This document shows positions 25,235 to 34,215 of a stretch of DNA of 64,000 nt, one piece after another. Within the stretch, counting starts at the first letter, position 1; each line of letters starts with the position of its first letter. The notes below the pieces were generated by a model. It had not been told where the DNA came from and ran no database searches. It was given only the letters and a program-made list of their open reading frames with translations. Source of the stretch: Streptomyces rishiriensis (GTDB taxonomy: Bacteria; Actinomycetota; Actinomycetes; Streptomycetales; Streptomycetaceae); assembly GCF_003112535.1 (NCBI RefSeq), contig NZ_BEWA01000024.1, forward strand, positions 1 to 64,000. Direction: 5' to 3'. A program made the position numbers and the translations under genes.

Positions 25235-25699
25235 CTACCGCCGGTAGTCGCCCGAGCCCCGCTGGGCGACCAGTTCGTCGCGGATCTCCTTGAGCACCTC
25301 CAGCTCGGTCACGTCCATGACCTCCTGCGTGCCCTCCTTCGCCTTCCTGCGCGCCTCCACCACAGCCAGGTACTTCGACATCGGCAGCACCATCAGGAAG
25401 TACACGACGGCCGCCGTGATCACGAAGGTGAGGGTCGCACCGAGGACGGAGCCCCACAGGATCTGCACGCCCTTCGCGTTGGCGCCCGTACCGTGGCAGC
25501 CCTTGATGCAGGAGCTGTAGCTGTCCAGGTTCTGAGTGCCGATCGTGCCGATGACCGGGTTGATGATCCCCTTCACCACCGAGTTGACGATGTTCGTGAA
25601 GGCCGCGCCGATCACCACCGCGACCGCCAGATCGACGACGTTCCCACGCATCAGGAAGGCCTTGAAGCCCTGCAGGACGCTTGCCTTCTTTTCGCTCAC
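25235..25699 (-). CDS. mscL: Large-conductance mechanosensitive channel MscL
   Basis: A 154-aa channel that opens under membrane tension to release solutes on hypo-osmotic shock. TM1 is GNVVDLAVAVVIGAAFTNIV with the pore constriction, and NPVIGTIG precedes the periplasmic loop. TM2 is LGATLTFVITAAVVYFLMV, and the C-terminal bundle helix is ELEVLKEIRDELVAQ. The periplasmic loop contains two Cys in SSCIKGCHG, which could form an extracellular disulfide; I do not recall this in E. coli MscL. The channel is a homopentamer. Confidence 0.95.
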   Translation of the reverse strand: MSEKKASVLQGFKAFLMRGNVVDLAVAVVIGAAFTNIVNSVVKGIINPVIGTIGTQNLDSYSSCIKGCHGTGANAKGVQILWGSVLGATLTFVITAAVVYFLMVLPMSKYLAVVEARRKAKEGTQEVMDVTELEVLKEIRDELVAQRGSGDYRR

Positions 25700-25807
25700 C
25701 TCGGGGACACTCCTCGCATGTACAGGTTGTGGAACAAACAGCTCCGCAACCTACGGCAAGGCTGGGTGGGCGTGTCCAACGCGGTCGCACGAACGAGCGA
25801 CTCGACC

Positions 25808-26545
25808 TCACCACAAGGTCACCGCCAGCCGGGCCGTCGCGCTCGCGCCCGCAAGCCGTGCCGCGGTCGACCGGGGCACCGACAGGACGACCAGGGCGCC
25901 GCTCTCGCCGTCGGCGCCGGAGGCCGGGGCCGGGGCGGAGGCCGAGACGTCCAGGGGCTCGGGCACCTTCGTGACGAGCGCCCCGCGCGCGACGACGCGA
26001 GCCTCACCGCCCGTGCCGCCGCCCATCCCGCCCGCCGCCTGCCCGACCGCGATGACGTCGACGCGGTCACCGGGGCGCAGCAGCCGGACGGTGGCCGCGT
26101 CGGCGATGCGCACCGGAGCCGTCACCTTCTCGGCGGTACGGAGGGCGGGCGCGGGGGCGTGCGCGGATGATCGTGCGCGGGAGGGTGAGCTCCCGTGCGC
26201 GTCGCCGTCCGGGTGTCCGCGCGCCGGACCGCCGTCCCGGTGGCCGGCGGCCACGAGCGCGGCGGCGGTGACGGCGAGTCCGATCGCGAGGGCGCGCCTT
26301 CGGCTCCGGACCAGGCGGCTGAGCCGATACCGGCCGTGGCCCACGCGTACCGGTTCAAACGCAGGCACCTCGCACGTCGCGGGCGTGTCCGGACCGGGCG
26401 GGCACGGCGCGGACGGGAAGGCGAGCGGAGGGGAGGGAGGAAGAGCGGACACGGGACCACCACCTGCGAGGACGGACGGGCTCGGACGGGCTTGCACAGC
26501 CACGATGAGCCCTCGCGACGCCGTCCGCCGGAGCCGGTGGACCAT
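25808..26545 (-). CDS. SAF/RcpC-like domain protein (CpaB-type), membrane-anchored
   Basis: A 245-aa protein with one membrane segment (ALAIGLAVTAAALVAAG, about residues 85-101) followed by an extracellular SAF-like/RcpC region. VTAPVRIADAATVRLLRPGD, RVDVIAVG and LVVLSVPRSTAARLAGASA match the Flp-pilus assembly factor CpaB/RcpC. There are no tad/flp genes in the window, so it may be a remnant or have another envelope role. ATG at 26545 was chosen because the frame upstream runs through intergenic sequence. Most of the first 80 residues are Pro/Arg-rich and poorly conserved in character. Confidence 0.7.
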   Translation of the reverse strand: MVHRLRRTASRGLIVAVQARPSPSVLAGGGPVSALPPSPPLAFPSAPCPPGPDTPATCEVPAFEPVRVGHGRYRLSRLVRSRRRALAIGLAVTAAALVAAGHRDGGPARGHPDGDAHGSSPSRARSSAHAPAPALRTAEKVTAPVRIADAATVRLLRPGDRVDVIAVGQAAGGMGGGTGGEARVVARGALVTKVPEPLDVSASAPAPASGADGESGALVVLSVPRSTAARLAGASATARLAVTLW

Positions 26546-26673
26546 CCACCGATTGTGGATAACTCCGCCACCCGAACGAGGAGTTCCACGGATCGCGACG
26601 ATGAGTGGCGATGAGGGGCGACGAGCGGCGACGAGTTCCGCGGTCCCTTTCGCCCCGCCGCCGCCCCGGACTT

Positions 26674-27519
26674 CTACGGCAGCTCGAAGCCGGGGTTCAG
26701 TCCGCCGAGCGCCGTCGTGCACAGGCAGTCCCGCTCGGAAGTCGCAGGGAGTGCGGCGAGTGTGTCGAACAGCACATCGCGGAGCCGGTCCACGTTGGCC
26801 GCGAACACCTGCATCACCTCCTCGTGCGACACGCCCTCACCGCTCTCGGCGCCCGCGTCCAGATCGGTGACCAGGTTCAACGACGTGTAGCAGAGCTGAA
26901 GTTCCCGGGCGAGCGCGGCCTCCGGATGGCCCGTCATGCCCACCGTGGACCAGCCCTGCGCCTGGTGCCACAGCGACTCGGCGCGGGTCGAGAACCTCGG
27001 TCCCTCGACCACGACGAGCGTCCCGCCGTCCACCGGCTCCCACTGCCGGCCGCGTGCCGCCTTCAGCGCCACCGCGCGTCCGGCGGGGCAGTAGGGGTCG
27101 GCCAGCGACACGTGCACCACGTGGGGCACCGTGCCGTCGGGGAGGGGCAGGCCGTCGAAGTACGTTCCGGTCCGCGCCTTCGTGCGGTCGACCAGCTGGT
27201 CGGGCACGAGCAGCGTGCCGGGCCCGTACTCGGGGCGCAGACCGCCCACCGCGCACGGGCCGAGGACCTGACGCACGCCGACGGAGCGCAACGCCCACAG
27301 GTTGGCGCGGTAGTTGATCCGGTGGGGCGGCAGATGGTGTCCGCGTCCGTGCCGGGGAAGGAAGGCGACCCGCCGGCCGGCGGTCTCGCCGATGAAGAGG
27401 GAGTCGCTGGGCGGTCCGTAGGGGGTGTCGACCTGGATCTCGGTCACGTCGTCGAGGAACGAGTAGAGACCGGAGCCGCCGATCACGCCGATCTCTGCGT
27501 TCGCTGCCTTGTTCGCCAT
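26674..27519 (-). CDS. mtnP: S-methyl-5'-thioadenosine phosphorylase
   Basis: A 281-aa enzyme that phosphorolyses methylthioadenosine to adenine and 5-methylthioribose-1-phosphate in methionine salvage. Family signatures include IGVIGGSGLYSFLDD at the N-terminus (phosphate site GGSG), FLPRHGRGHHLPPHRINYRA, VVEGPRFSTRAES and GMTGHPEAALARE. An upstream in-frame GTG at 27528 would add three residues; both starts have weak ribosome-binding sites. The gene ends 128 bp before the SAF-domain gene start and follows the FmdB gene on the same strand. Confidence 0.93.
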   Translation of the reverse strand: MANKAANAEIGVIGGSGLYSFLDDVTEIQVDTPYGPPSDSLFIGETAGRRVAFLPRHGRGHHLPPHRINYRANLWALRSVGVRQVLGPCAVGGLRPEYGPGTLLVPDQLVDRTKARTGTYFDGLPLPDGTVPHVVHVSLADPYCPAGRAVALKAARGRQWEPVDGGTLVVVEGPRFSTRAESLWHQAQGWSTVGMTGHPEAALARELQLCYTSLNLVTDLDAGAESGEGVSHEEVMQVFAANVDRLRDVLFDTLAALPATSERDCLCTTALGGLNPGFELP

Positions 27520-27678
27520 GTCCGGCACCCTAGGCCAGCCCCGCGCGTCGAGGAACGCCGCGTCCGGCCGCCGGGGAACGCCGAGCGCCTTGATGCCGGG
27601 GATGCCGGGACCCGGCGCCGCCGGGAACGCCGAAGACCCCGCCGTCGGACGACGACAGGGTCCTGTGAGCAGGCGTCC

Positions 27679-28008
27679 TTACGCGGCGGAGCTGCTGCCG
27701 GCCGAGGTGCCGCTGCTCGACGACTTCGAGGCCGACGAGGAGTCCGACGAAGAAGACGACGACGCGGTCGAGCTCGGCTTCGCGTCGGTGGTCGACGGCT
27801 TCGACGACGCCGGCGAGGTGCTCGACGAGGAGCCGCGGCTGTCGTTGCGGTAGAAGCCGGAGCCCTTGAAGACGATGCCGACCGCGGAGAACACCTTCTT
27901 GAGGCGGCCACCGCAGTTCGGGCACTCGGTCAGAGCGTCGTCGGTGAACTTCTGCACCGCCTCGAGGCCCTCGCCGCACTCGGTGCACTGGTACTGGTAG
28001 GTCGGCAC
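27679..28008 (-). CDS. FmdB-type zinc-ribbon protein, probable redox-regulated chaperone Ruc
   Basis: A 109-aa protein with an N-terminal zinc ribbon. Cys8/Cys11 (QCTEC) and Cys29/Cys32 (CPNC) form the site, followed by LKKVFSAVGIVFKGSGFYRN. From residue 56 the chain is a disordered Ser/Thr/Pro/Lys tail of over 50 residues. This two-part layout matches M. tuberculosis Rv0991c (Ruc), an oxidation-activated chaperone, better than FmdB proper. A CIRCE-type HrcA operator lies just upstream, as expected for Ruc, a heat-shock gene. The locus is shared too: in both organisms Ruc lies near 5-formyl-THF cyclo-ligase, galU, moeA, rimJ and glpR, from memory. Function in Streptomyces is inferred. Confidence 0.85.
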   Translation of the reverse strand: MPTYQYQCTECGEGLEAVQKFTDDALTECPNCGGRLKKVFSAVGIVFKGSGFYRNDSRGSSSSTSPASSKPSTTDAKPSSTASSSSSSDSSSASKSSSSGTSAGSSSAA

Positions 28009-28018
28009 TGTCTTCCTC

Positions 28019-28045
28019 CTGGCACTCTCACTCAGTGAGTGCTAA
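28019..28045 (-). promoter_or_regulatory. CIRCE element (HrcA operator)
   Basis: CTGGCACTC (28019-28027), 9 bp, then GAGTGCTAA (28037-28045). The consensus is TTAGCACTC-N9-GAGTGCTAA: one arm is perfect, the other matches 7 of 9, and the N9 spacing is exact. It ends 11 bp upstream of the fmdB/ruc start, where HrcA would block transcription. Confidence 0.88.
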
Positions 28046-28075
28046 CGACGGTCTATCTTGACGCATTCCCGGGGT

Positions 28076-29368
28076 TCAGTCCACTGTCACCGGCTCGCGG
28101 TGACCGACGCCACGCGCGACGGTACGCGCGCGGGGGCGCGTCGCCAGCCGGGAACGCAGTGCCAGCAGGACCGCGAGGGCCAGCACGGTGCCGCCCATCG
28201 GCACCAGGAAACCGGCGCCGTCCCGGACGTTGTCCTCCAGCTGGCCGGCGACGGTCACGGCGGCCGCCTGGCCGAGCGCCACCGCGCCCGTCAGCCAGGT
28301 GAACGCCTCGGTACGGGCCCCGGCCGGGACCAGACCCTCGACCAGTGTGTAGCCGGTGATCAGCGCGGGCGCGATGCACATGCCGACCAGCAGGCCCAGG
28401 CCCGCCAGGACGAGCACCGAGTGCGCGGCCCACAGGCCGGAGGCGACGAGCGCGAGGGCCGCGTAGGCGACGACCAGCCGCCGCTGCGGGGCGGCCTTCC
28501 AGGCGATCGCGCCGCAGACCAGACCGGAGAGCATGTTGCCCGCGGCGAAGGTGCCGTACAGGACGCCGTTCAGGCCGGGCTCGCCGATCGACTCGGAGAA
28601 CGCGGCCAGGGAGACCTGCATGCCGCCGAAGACGGAGCCGATGCCGAGGAACACCGCGATCAGCACGCGCACGCCGGGGACGCGCAGAGCCGAGGCGTGC
28701 TCCACGCGCGTGTGCCCGGCGGCGGCGACCTGGGGCTGGGTGCTCTTCTGCGCGGCGAACAGCAGACCGCCGAGCAGGGTCAGCGAGGCCTCGGTGATCA
28801 GACCGGCGGCCGGGTTGACGGCGGTGCACAGGGCGGTCGCGAGCAGCGGGCCGAGGACGAAGGTGAGCTCGTCCGTGACGGACTCGAAGGCCGCCGCGGT
28901 GGTCATCAGGGGCGAGCCCTTCAGCGTCACGCCCCACCGAGCCCGCACCATGGGGCCGACCTGCGGCACCGAGGCGCCCGTGGGCACGGCGGCCGCGAAC
29001 AGCGCCCACAGGGGCGCGTGCGCGAGGGCGAGGGCCGTGAGGGTGATCCCCGACAGGGTGTGCACGAGCACGCCGGGGATCAGCACCGCGCGCTGCCCGT
29101 AGCGGTCGGCGAGCCGCCCGCTGTAGGGCGCGCACACCGCCATGGAGACGCCGGTGACGGCCGCGGCGGCGCCTGCGGCCCCGTACGAGCCGGTGGTGTG
29201 CTGCACGAGCAGCACGATGGAGATGGTGAGCATCGCGAACGGCTGGCGGGCGGCGAAGCCGGGCAGCAGGAACGTCCAGGCGCCGCGGGTGCGCAGCAGG
29301 TGCCCGTATCCCGGGCGGGAGGAGGCCGACGAGTCCTTCGACGGCTCGGTGGTGACCGTGGATGCCAC
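28076..29368 (-). CDS. MFS transporter (12-segment type)
   Basis: A membrane protein of 430 aa with about 12 segments. After the first segment (FAARQPFAMLTISIVLLVQH) comes CAPYSGRLADRYGQRAVLI, a clear motif A. I prefer GTG at 29368 (VASTVTTEPSKDSS), preceded by AAAGG. An in-frame ATG at 29485 would add 39 residues of R/G/P-rich sequence unlike an MFS N-terminus. The hairpin CTCTGC-GTCAG-GCAGAG at 29499-29515 lies in the leader of the longer form. The family includes drug and sugar exporters; the substrate is unknown. Confidence 0.82.
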   Translation of the reverse strand: MASTVTTEPSKDSSASSRPGYGHLLRTRGAWTFLLPGFAARQPFAMLTISIVLLVQHTTGSYGAAGAAAAVTGVSMAVCAPYSGRLADRYGQRAVLIPGVLVHTLSGITLTALALAHAPLWALFAAAVPTGASVPQVGPMVRARWGVTLKGSPLMTTAAAFESVTDELTFVLGPLLATALCTAVNPAAGLITEASLTLLGGLLFAAQKSTQPQVAAAGHTRVEHASALRVPGVRVLIAVFLGIGSVFGGMQVSLAAFSESIGEPGLNGVLYGTFAAGNMLSGLVCGAIAWKAAPQRRLVVAYAALALVASGLWAAHSVLVLAGLGLLVGMCIAPALITGYTLVEGLVPAGARTEAFTWLTGAVALGQAAAVTVAGQLEDNVRDGAGFLVPMGGTVLALAVLLALRSRLATRPRARTVARGVGHREPVTVD

Positions 29369-29637
29369 GGCCCGTGCCTTTCTGCCGCCTGGTAGCGCGC
29401 CCGTGCGGGGGGCGCCGAGAGCTGTCCTCTTGCGCGTGCTGCGGTAGATGCCGGAGTTCGCTGCTGGAGGTGTCCCGGCCGCCATACGGTCGCGCCAGCT
29501 CTGCGTCAGGCAGAGTTGGTTCGATCAAAGTGCGCCTTCATCCTACAGGGATCAAGGCAGACGAGGCCTGTGAAAAGGAGCACCAGGGTCGTGGCCGCCT
29601 GTGAATGAAGGGGGTGTGAACGGTGCGAAACACGCAC

Positions 29638-31137
29638 TCAACGCGCCCCGCCGCCTGTGCCCAGCCACCCGGCGAGCTTGCCGCCGTGCCCGACGGCCCG
29701 CAGGCGCTTCTCCGCGGCGTCGCGGACCGGGTCGGTGGCCACGACGAGGAGTTCGTCGCCGCGCCGCAGGACGGTCGAGGGCATGGGGACGAACGAGGTC
29801 CCGTCCCGCACGACGAGGGTGACGGCGGCTCCGGCCGGCAGCCGCAGCTCGTTGACCTCGACGCCGTGCATCTTCGACTCCTGCGGGATCGCGACGGACA
29901 GCAGGTGCCCGCGCAGTCGCTCCAGGGGCGCGGACTCGACGCCGAGGTCGGCGGCCTCGGGGTCCCCGCCGAGGTGCAGCGTGCGCGCCAGCCAGGGCAG
30001 CGTCGGCCCCTGGACCAGGGTGTAGACGACGACCAGGACGAAGACGATGTTGAAGATCCGGCGGCTGCCGTCGACGCCGTTCACCATGGGGATCGTCGCC
30101 AGGATGATGGGCACCGCGCCGCGCAGACCGGCCCAGGACATCAGGGTCTGCTCCTGCCAGGGCACCCGGAAGGGCGTCAGGCACAGGAAGACGCTGACCG
30201 GGCGGGCCACCATGGTGAGCACCAGGCCGATGACGAGCGCGGGCAGCACGTCGTCGCCCAGCTCGTGCGGACTGACCAGCAGGCCGAGCAGGACGAACAT
30301 GCCGATCTGGGCGATCCAGCCGAGGCCGTCGGCGAACCCGCGCGTGGCGGGCCAGTGCGGCAGCTTGGCGTTGCCCATGACCATGGAGGCGAGGTAGACG
30401 CCGAGGAAGCCGCTGCCGTGCGCCAGGGAGCCCGCCGCGTAGGCGGTGACGGCGATCGCCATGACGGCGATCGGGTAGAGGCCGGAGGCGGGCAGGGCGA
30501 CGTGCCTGAGGCCCCAGGAACCCAGCCAGCCGACCGCCAGGCCGATGGCCGCGCCGATGGCCAGCTCCAGCGCTATCTCGCCCAGCAGCACGTACCAGTG
30601 CTCCACGGGGCCGGCCGTGGAGAAGGCGACGACCAGGATGACCACCGGGGCGTCGTTGAAGCCGGACTCGGCCTCCAGCGTGCCCGTCACGCGGGAGGGC
30701 AGGGGGATCTTGCGCAGGACGGAGAACACCGCCGCCGCGTCCGTCGAGGACACCACCGCCCCGATGATCAGCGCCTGGCGCCACTCCAGCCCCGTCACGA
30801 AGTGCGCGGCCGTGGCGGTGACGCCGACGCTGACCGCGACTCCGGCCAGTGCCAGCGCCGTGGCGGACGGCAGGGCCGGTTCGATCTCCTTCCACTTCGT
30901 GCCGAGGCCGCCCTCGGCGAGGATCACGACCAGGGCGGCGTAGCCGATGACCTGCGTCAGTTCGGCGTTGTCGAAGTGGATGTCGCCGATGCCGTCCTGG
31001 CCCATGGCGATGCCGATGCCCAGGTAGACGAGCAGGCTGGGGAGCCCGCTGCGCGAGGAGATCCGGACCGCTGCGACGGCGACGAGCAGGACGAGCGAGC
31101 AGACGAGCAGGAGCTGGTTGAGGTGCTGGACAGTCAG
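29638..31137 (-). CDS. K+/H+ or Na+/H+ antiporter, CPA1/NhaP2 type with TrkA-C domain, probable CTG start
   Basis: A 499-aa CPA1-type cation/proton antiporter. It has about 12 membrane segments with the transport-site region ESGFNDAPVVILVVAF and the GLRGAVPIILATIPM motif, then a cytosolic TrkA-C-like domain (about residues 400-485: LRLPAGAAVTLVVRDG and RRGDELLVVATDPV). The first ATG, at 31005, would remove the first membrane segment. The frame continues upstream through TVQHLNQLLLVCSLVLLVAV, a normal family N-terminus, to CTG at 31135-31137 with AAGGGA placed upstream. The codons between that and an in-frame TGA contain no ATG, GTG or TTG. Hence a CTG start is proposed. Confidence 0.85.
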   Translation of the reverse strand: MTVQHLNQLLLVCSLVLLVAVAAVRISSRSGLPSLLVYLGIGIAMGQDGIGDIHFDNAELTQVIGYAALVVILAEGGLGTKWKEIEPALPSATALALAGVAVSVGVTATAAHFVTGLEWRQALIIGAVVSSTDAAAVFSVLRKIPLPSRVTGTLEAESGFNDAPVVILVVAFSTAGPVEHWYVLLGEIALELAIGAAIGLAVGWLGSWGLRHVALPASGLYPIAVMAIAVTAYAAGSLAHGSGFLGVYLASMVMGNAKLPHWPATRGFADGLGWIAQIGMFVLLGLLVSPHELGDDVLPALVIGLVLTMVARPVSVFLCLTPFRVPWQEQTLMSWAGLRGAVPIILATIPMVNGVDGSRRIFNIVFVLVVVYTLVQGPTLPWLARTLHLGGDPEAADLGVESAPLERLRGHLLSVAIPQESKMHGVEVNELRLPAGAAVTLVVRDGTSFVPMPSTVLRRGDELLVVATDPVRDAAEKRLRAVGHGGKLAGWLGTGGGAR

Positions 31138-31417
31138 CGGCGGTTCCCTTCACCGGCGCGCGCGCCTTGCGCGCGGGCGCACATGTGCATCGGATACATC
31201 GGACACGAGCGGCGTGCGCCCCGCACCCGACTACTTCGTTACCTTACCTAACTCTTGACGATTTCTTGACACTCGGCGGCCGCGAGATCGAACACCCTTC
31301 CGCGCGTGTACCCGACTCCGCGTCAAGTGGCGCGAAGCCCTGCGCCTATGGTTGCTCCAGCGCTCATTCAAAAGGACAGCCCGCCCTGCCGCTCGCGTTA
31401 GGACAGCAAGGACAGCG

Positions 31418-34204
31418 ATGCCCCCCAACACCACCGCCACATCGGGTGACAAGCCCGTCAAGTCCGGCAGGAAGAAGGGGCGCAAAGCCCGTTTGATCGT
31501 GCTTGTGCTGGTGCTGGCCATCATCGGTGGCATCGCCTACGGGGCCTACTGGTCCGTCAGCACCGTGCGCGCGTCCTTCCCGCAGACCAAGGGTTCGATC
31601 ACCCTGGAGGGCCTGACCGGGCCCGTCGACGTGAAACGGGACGGCTACGGCATCCCGCAGATCTACGCGGACTCCGACGAGGACCTCTTCATGGCGCAGG
31701 GCTTCGTCCAGGCGCAGGACCGGTTCTACGAGATGGACGTGCGCCGGCACATGACGTCCGGACGGCTGTCGGAGATGTTCGGCAAGGGCCAGGTCGACAA
31801 CGACGAGTTCCTGCGCACCCTGGGCTGGGACCGCGTCGCCAAGAAGGAGTACGACGACAAGCTGTCCGCCGACACCAAGAAGTACCTCCAGGCCTACGCC
31901 AAGGGTGTCAACGCCTACCTCAAGGGCAAGGACGGCGCGGACATCTCCCTGGAGTACGCGGCCCTGGGCTTCACCAACGACTACAAGCCCACCGAGTGGA
32001 CCCCGGTCGACTCGGTGTCGTGGCTGAAGGCGATGGCCTGGGACCTGCGCGGCAACATGCAGGACGAGATCGACCGCGCCCTGATGACCAGCAGGCTGGG
32101 CCCGCAGCAGATCGCCGACCTGTACCCGGAGTACCCGTACGGCCGCAACCAGCCGATCGTCCAGGACGGGCGGTACGACGAGGCGACCAAGACGTTCGAG
32201 GAGAGCGGCGGCTCCGGCGACTCGTCCGGCAGTGGCATTGGCAGCGGCAGTGGTAGCGGCACGGGCGGGAGCGGCGGCGCCTCGGGAGGCTCCGGCTCGG
32301 CCGTGCAGAGCCAGCTCGCGGGCCTCTACGACGTCCTGGACGACCTGCCCACGGCCGTCGGAGTGAACGGCAACGGCATCGGCTCCAACTCCTGGGTCGT
32401 CGCCGGCAAGCACACGATCACCGACAAGCCGCTGCTGGCCAACGACCCGCACCTGTCGGCCTCGCTGCCGTCCGTCTGGTACCAGATGGGCCTGCACTGC
32501 CGCAGCGTCTCCAGCAAGTGCGGGTACGACGTCTCCGGCTACACCTTCGCGGGCATGCCCGGCGTGGTCATCGGCCACAACGCGGACATCGCCTGGGGCA
32601 TGACGAACTCCGGCGTCGACGTCACCGACCTCTACCTGGAGAAGCTCTCCGGCGACGACGGCTACCAGTACGACGGCAAGGTCGTGCCGTTCACCACGAG
32701 AGAGGAGACCATCAAGGTCGCCGGCGGCGCCGCCAAGAAGATCGTCGTCCGGCAGACCGAGGACGGGATGCCGCTGCTGTCCGACCGCGACGACGAACTC
32801 GTCAAGGTCGGCAAGAAGGCCACCGTCGACACCGGGGCGCCCGACCGGGGCGACGGATACGGCGTCGCCCTGAAGTGGACCGCGCTGCAGCCCGGCACCT
32901 CCATGGACGCCGTCTTCCTCATGGACAAGGCGAAGGACTGGGACGGCTTCCGCAAGGCGGCCGCGAAGTTCGACGTGCCCTCGCAGAACCTGGTCTACGC
33001 CGACGCCGATCACATCGGCTACCAGCTGCCCGGCAAGATCCCCACGCGCGCGAAGGGCCTGGACGGCTCGGTCCCGACGCCCGGCTGGAAGTCCAAGTAC
33101 CGGTGGACCGGCTACATCGACTTCAAGGAACTGCCCCACGAGTTCGACCCCCCGCGCGGGTACATCGTCACCGCCAACCAGGCCGTGATCGACGAGAAGG
33201 CGTACCCGTACACCCTGACCACGGACTGGGGCTACGGCGCGCGCAGCCAGCGGATCACCGACCTGATCAAGAGCAAGATCAAGGGCGGCGGCAAGATCTC
33301 CACCGACGACATGCGCCAGATGCAGCTGGACGACACCAGCGAGATCGCGACGCAGCTCGTGCCGCTGCTGAAGAAGATCAACCTCAAGGACCAGGACGTC
33401 CGCGACGCGCAGAAGCTGCTGGAGAACTGGGACTTCACCCAGGACGCCGACTCGGCCGCGGCCGCCTACTTCAACGCGGTCTGGCGCAACATCCTCAAGC
33501 TGGCCTTCGGCAACAAGCTGCCCAAGGAGCTGCGCGTCGAGGGGCAGTGCCTGTGGGTCGACCCGGTCAACACCACCGGCCCGGTCGACGACACCCGCAA
33601 GGTCCGCGAGTGCGGCCAGCGCGATGCCGACCAGGCGCAGCCGGACGGCGGCGACCGCTGGTTCGAGGTCGTGCGCAGCCTCCTCGACAAGAAGAACAGC
33701 GAGTGGTGGACGACGCCCGAGTCGGGCACCCGCCCCGGCGCCGTCCACGACCGGGACAAGCTGTTCGAGCGGGCCATGATCGACGCCCGCTGGGAGCTGA
33801 CCGCCAAGCTCGGCAAGGACATCGACACCTGGAGCTGGGGACGGCTGCACCGTCTGTTCCTGAAGAACCAGACCCTGGGCACCAGTGGCCCCGGCTTCCT
33901 GCAGTACATCCTCAACCGCGGCCCGTGGAAGCTCAGCGGCGGCGAGGCGTCGGTCAACGCGAGCGGCTGGAACGCGGCCGGCGGCTACGGGGTGGTGTGG
34001 GTGCCGTCGATGCGGATGGTGGTCAACCTCGACGACCTGGACAAGTCGAAGTGGATCAACCTCAGCGGCGCCTCGGGGCACGCGTTCAGCGCCCACTACA
34101 CCGACCAGACGGGCAAGTGGGCCGACGGTGAGCTGCTGGACTGGTCCTTCTCGAAGAAGGCGGTCGACGGCAGCACCAGCGACACCCTGGTCCTCAAGCC
34201 CTGA
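31418..34204 (+). CDS. Penicillin-acylase-family (S45) Ntn hydrolase, membrane-anchored
   Basis: A 928-aa precursor. The N-terminus is basic, then one membrane segment (ARLIVLVLVLAIIGGIAYGA, about residues 25-45), so it is probably anchored or slowly secreted. The alpha chain starts with VDVKRDGYGIPQIYADSDED. The autocleavage site is Gly322-Ser323 in NGIGSNSWVVAG; Ser323 becomes the N-terminal nucleophile of the beta chain. Just before it is a 30-40-residue Gly/Ser insert (SGSGIGSGSGSG) in the spacer peptide. The family cleaves amide-linked acyl groups from beta-lactams or N-acyl homoserine lactones. The real substrate is unknown. AAGGAC lies upstream of the ATG. Confidence 0.9.
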   Translation: MPPNTTATSGDKPVKSGRKKGRKARLIVLVLVLAIIGGIAYGAYWSVSTVRASFPQTKGSITLEGLTGPVDVKRDGYGIPQIYADSDEDLFMAQGFVQAQDRFYEMDVRRHMTSGRLSEMFGKGQVDNDEFLRTLGWDRVAKKEYDDKLSADTKKYLQAYAKGVNAYLKGKDGADISLEYAALGFTNDYKPTEWTPVDSVSWLKAMAWDLRGNMQDEIDRALMTSRLGPQQIADLYPEYPYGRNQPIVQDGRYDEATKTFEESGGSGDSSGSGIGSGSGSGTGGSGGASGGSGSAVQSQLAGLYDVLDDLPTAVGVNGNGIGSNSWVVAGKHTITDKPLLANDPHLSASLPSVWYQMGLHCRSVSSKCGYDVSGYTFAGMPGVVIGHNADIAWGMTNSGVDVTDLYLEKLSGDDGYQYDGKVVPFTTREETIKVAGGAAKKIVVRQTEDGMPLLSDRDDELVKVGKKATVDTGAPDRGDGYGVALKWTALQPGTSMDAVFLMDKAKDWDGFRKAAAKFDVPSQNLVYADADHIGYQLPGKIPTRAKGLDGSVPTPGWKSKYRWTGYIDFKELPHEFDPPRGYIVTANQAVIDEKAYPYTLTTDWGYGARSQRITDLIKSKIKGGGKISTDDMRQMQLDDTSEIATQLVPLLKKINLKDQDVRDAQKLLENWDFTQDADSAAAAYFNAVWRNILKLAFGNKLPKELRVEGQCLWVDPVNTTGPVDDTRKVRECGQRDADQAQPDGGDRWFEVVRSLLDKKNSEWWTTPESGTRPGAVHDRDKLFERAMIDARWELTAKLGKDIDTWSWGRLHRLFLKNQTLGTSGPGFLQYILNRGPWKLSGGEASVNASGWNAAGGYGVVWVPSMRMVVNLDDLDKSKWINLSGASGHAFSAHYTDQTGKWADGELLDWSFSKKAVDGSTSDTLVLKP

Positions 34205-34215
34205 GCGGGCGACCG

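Noticed and set aside
22239..25814. Single 1191-codon minus-strand frame covering the P1 peptidase and beyond
   Set aside because: Only the last 342 codons are family-like; the rest runs out of frame through ltrA and mscL, so it is not a fusion.
29369..29485. 39-residue N-terminal extension of the MFS protein from ATG 29485
   Set aside because: R/G/P-rich translation without ribosome-binding site, and MFS N-termini are short; GTG 29368 is better placed.
31364..34096. Antisense frame of about 900 codons opposite the acylase
   Set aside because: No domain and biased Val/Leu/Gly/His composition; the plus-strand gene has full family motifs.
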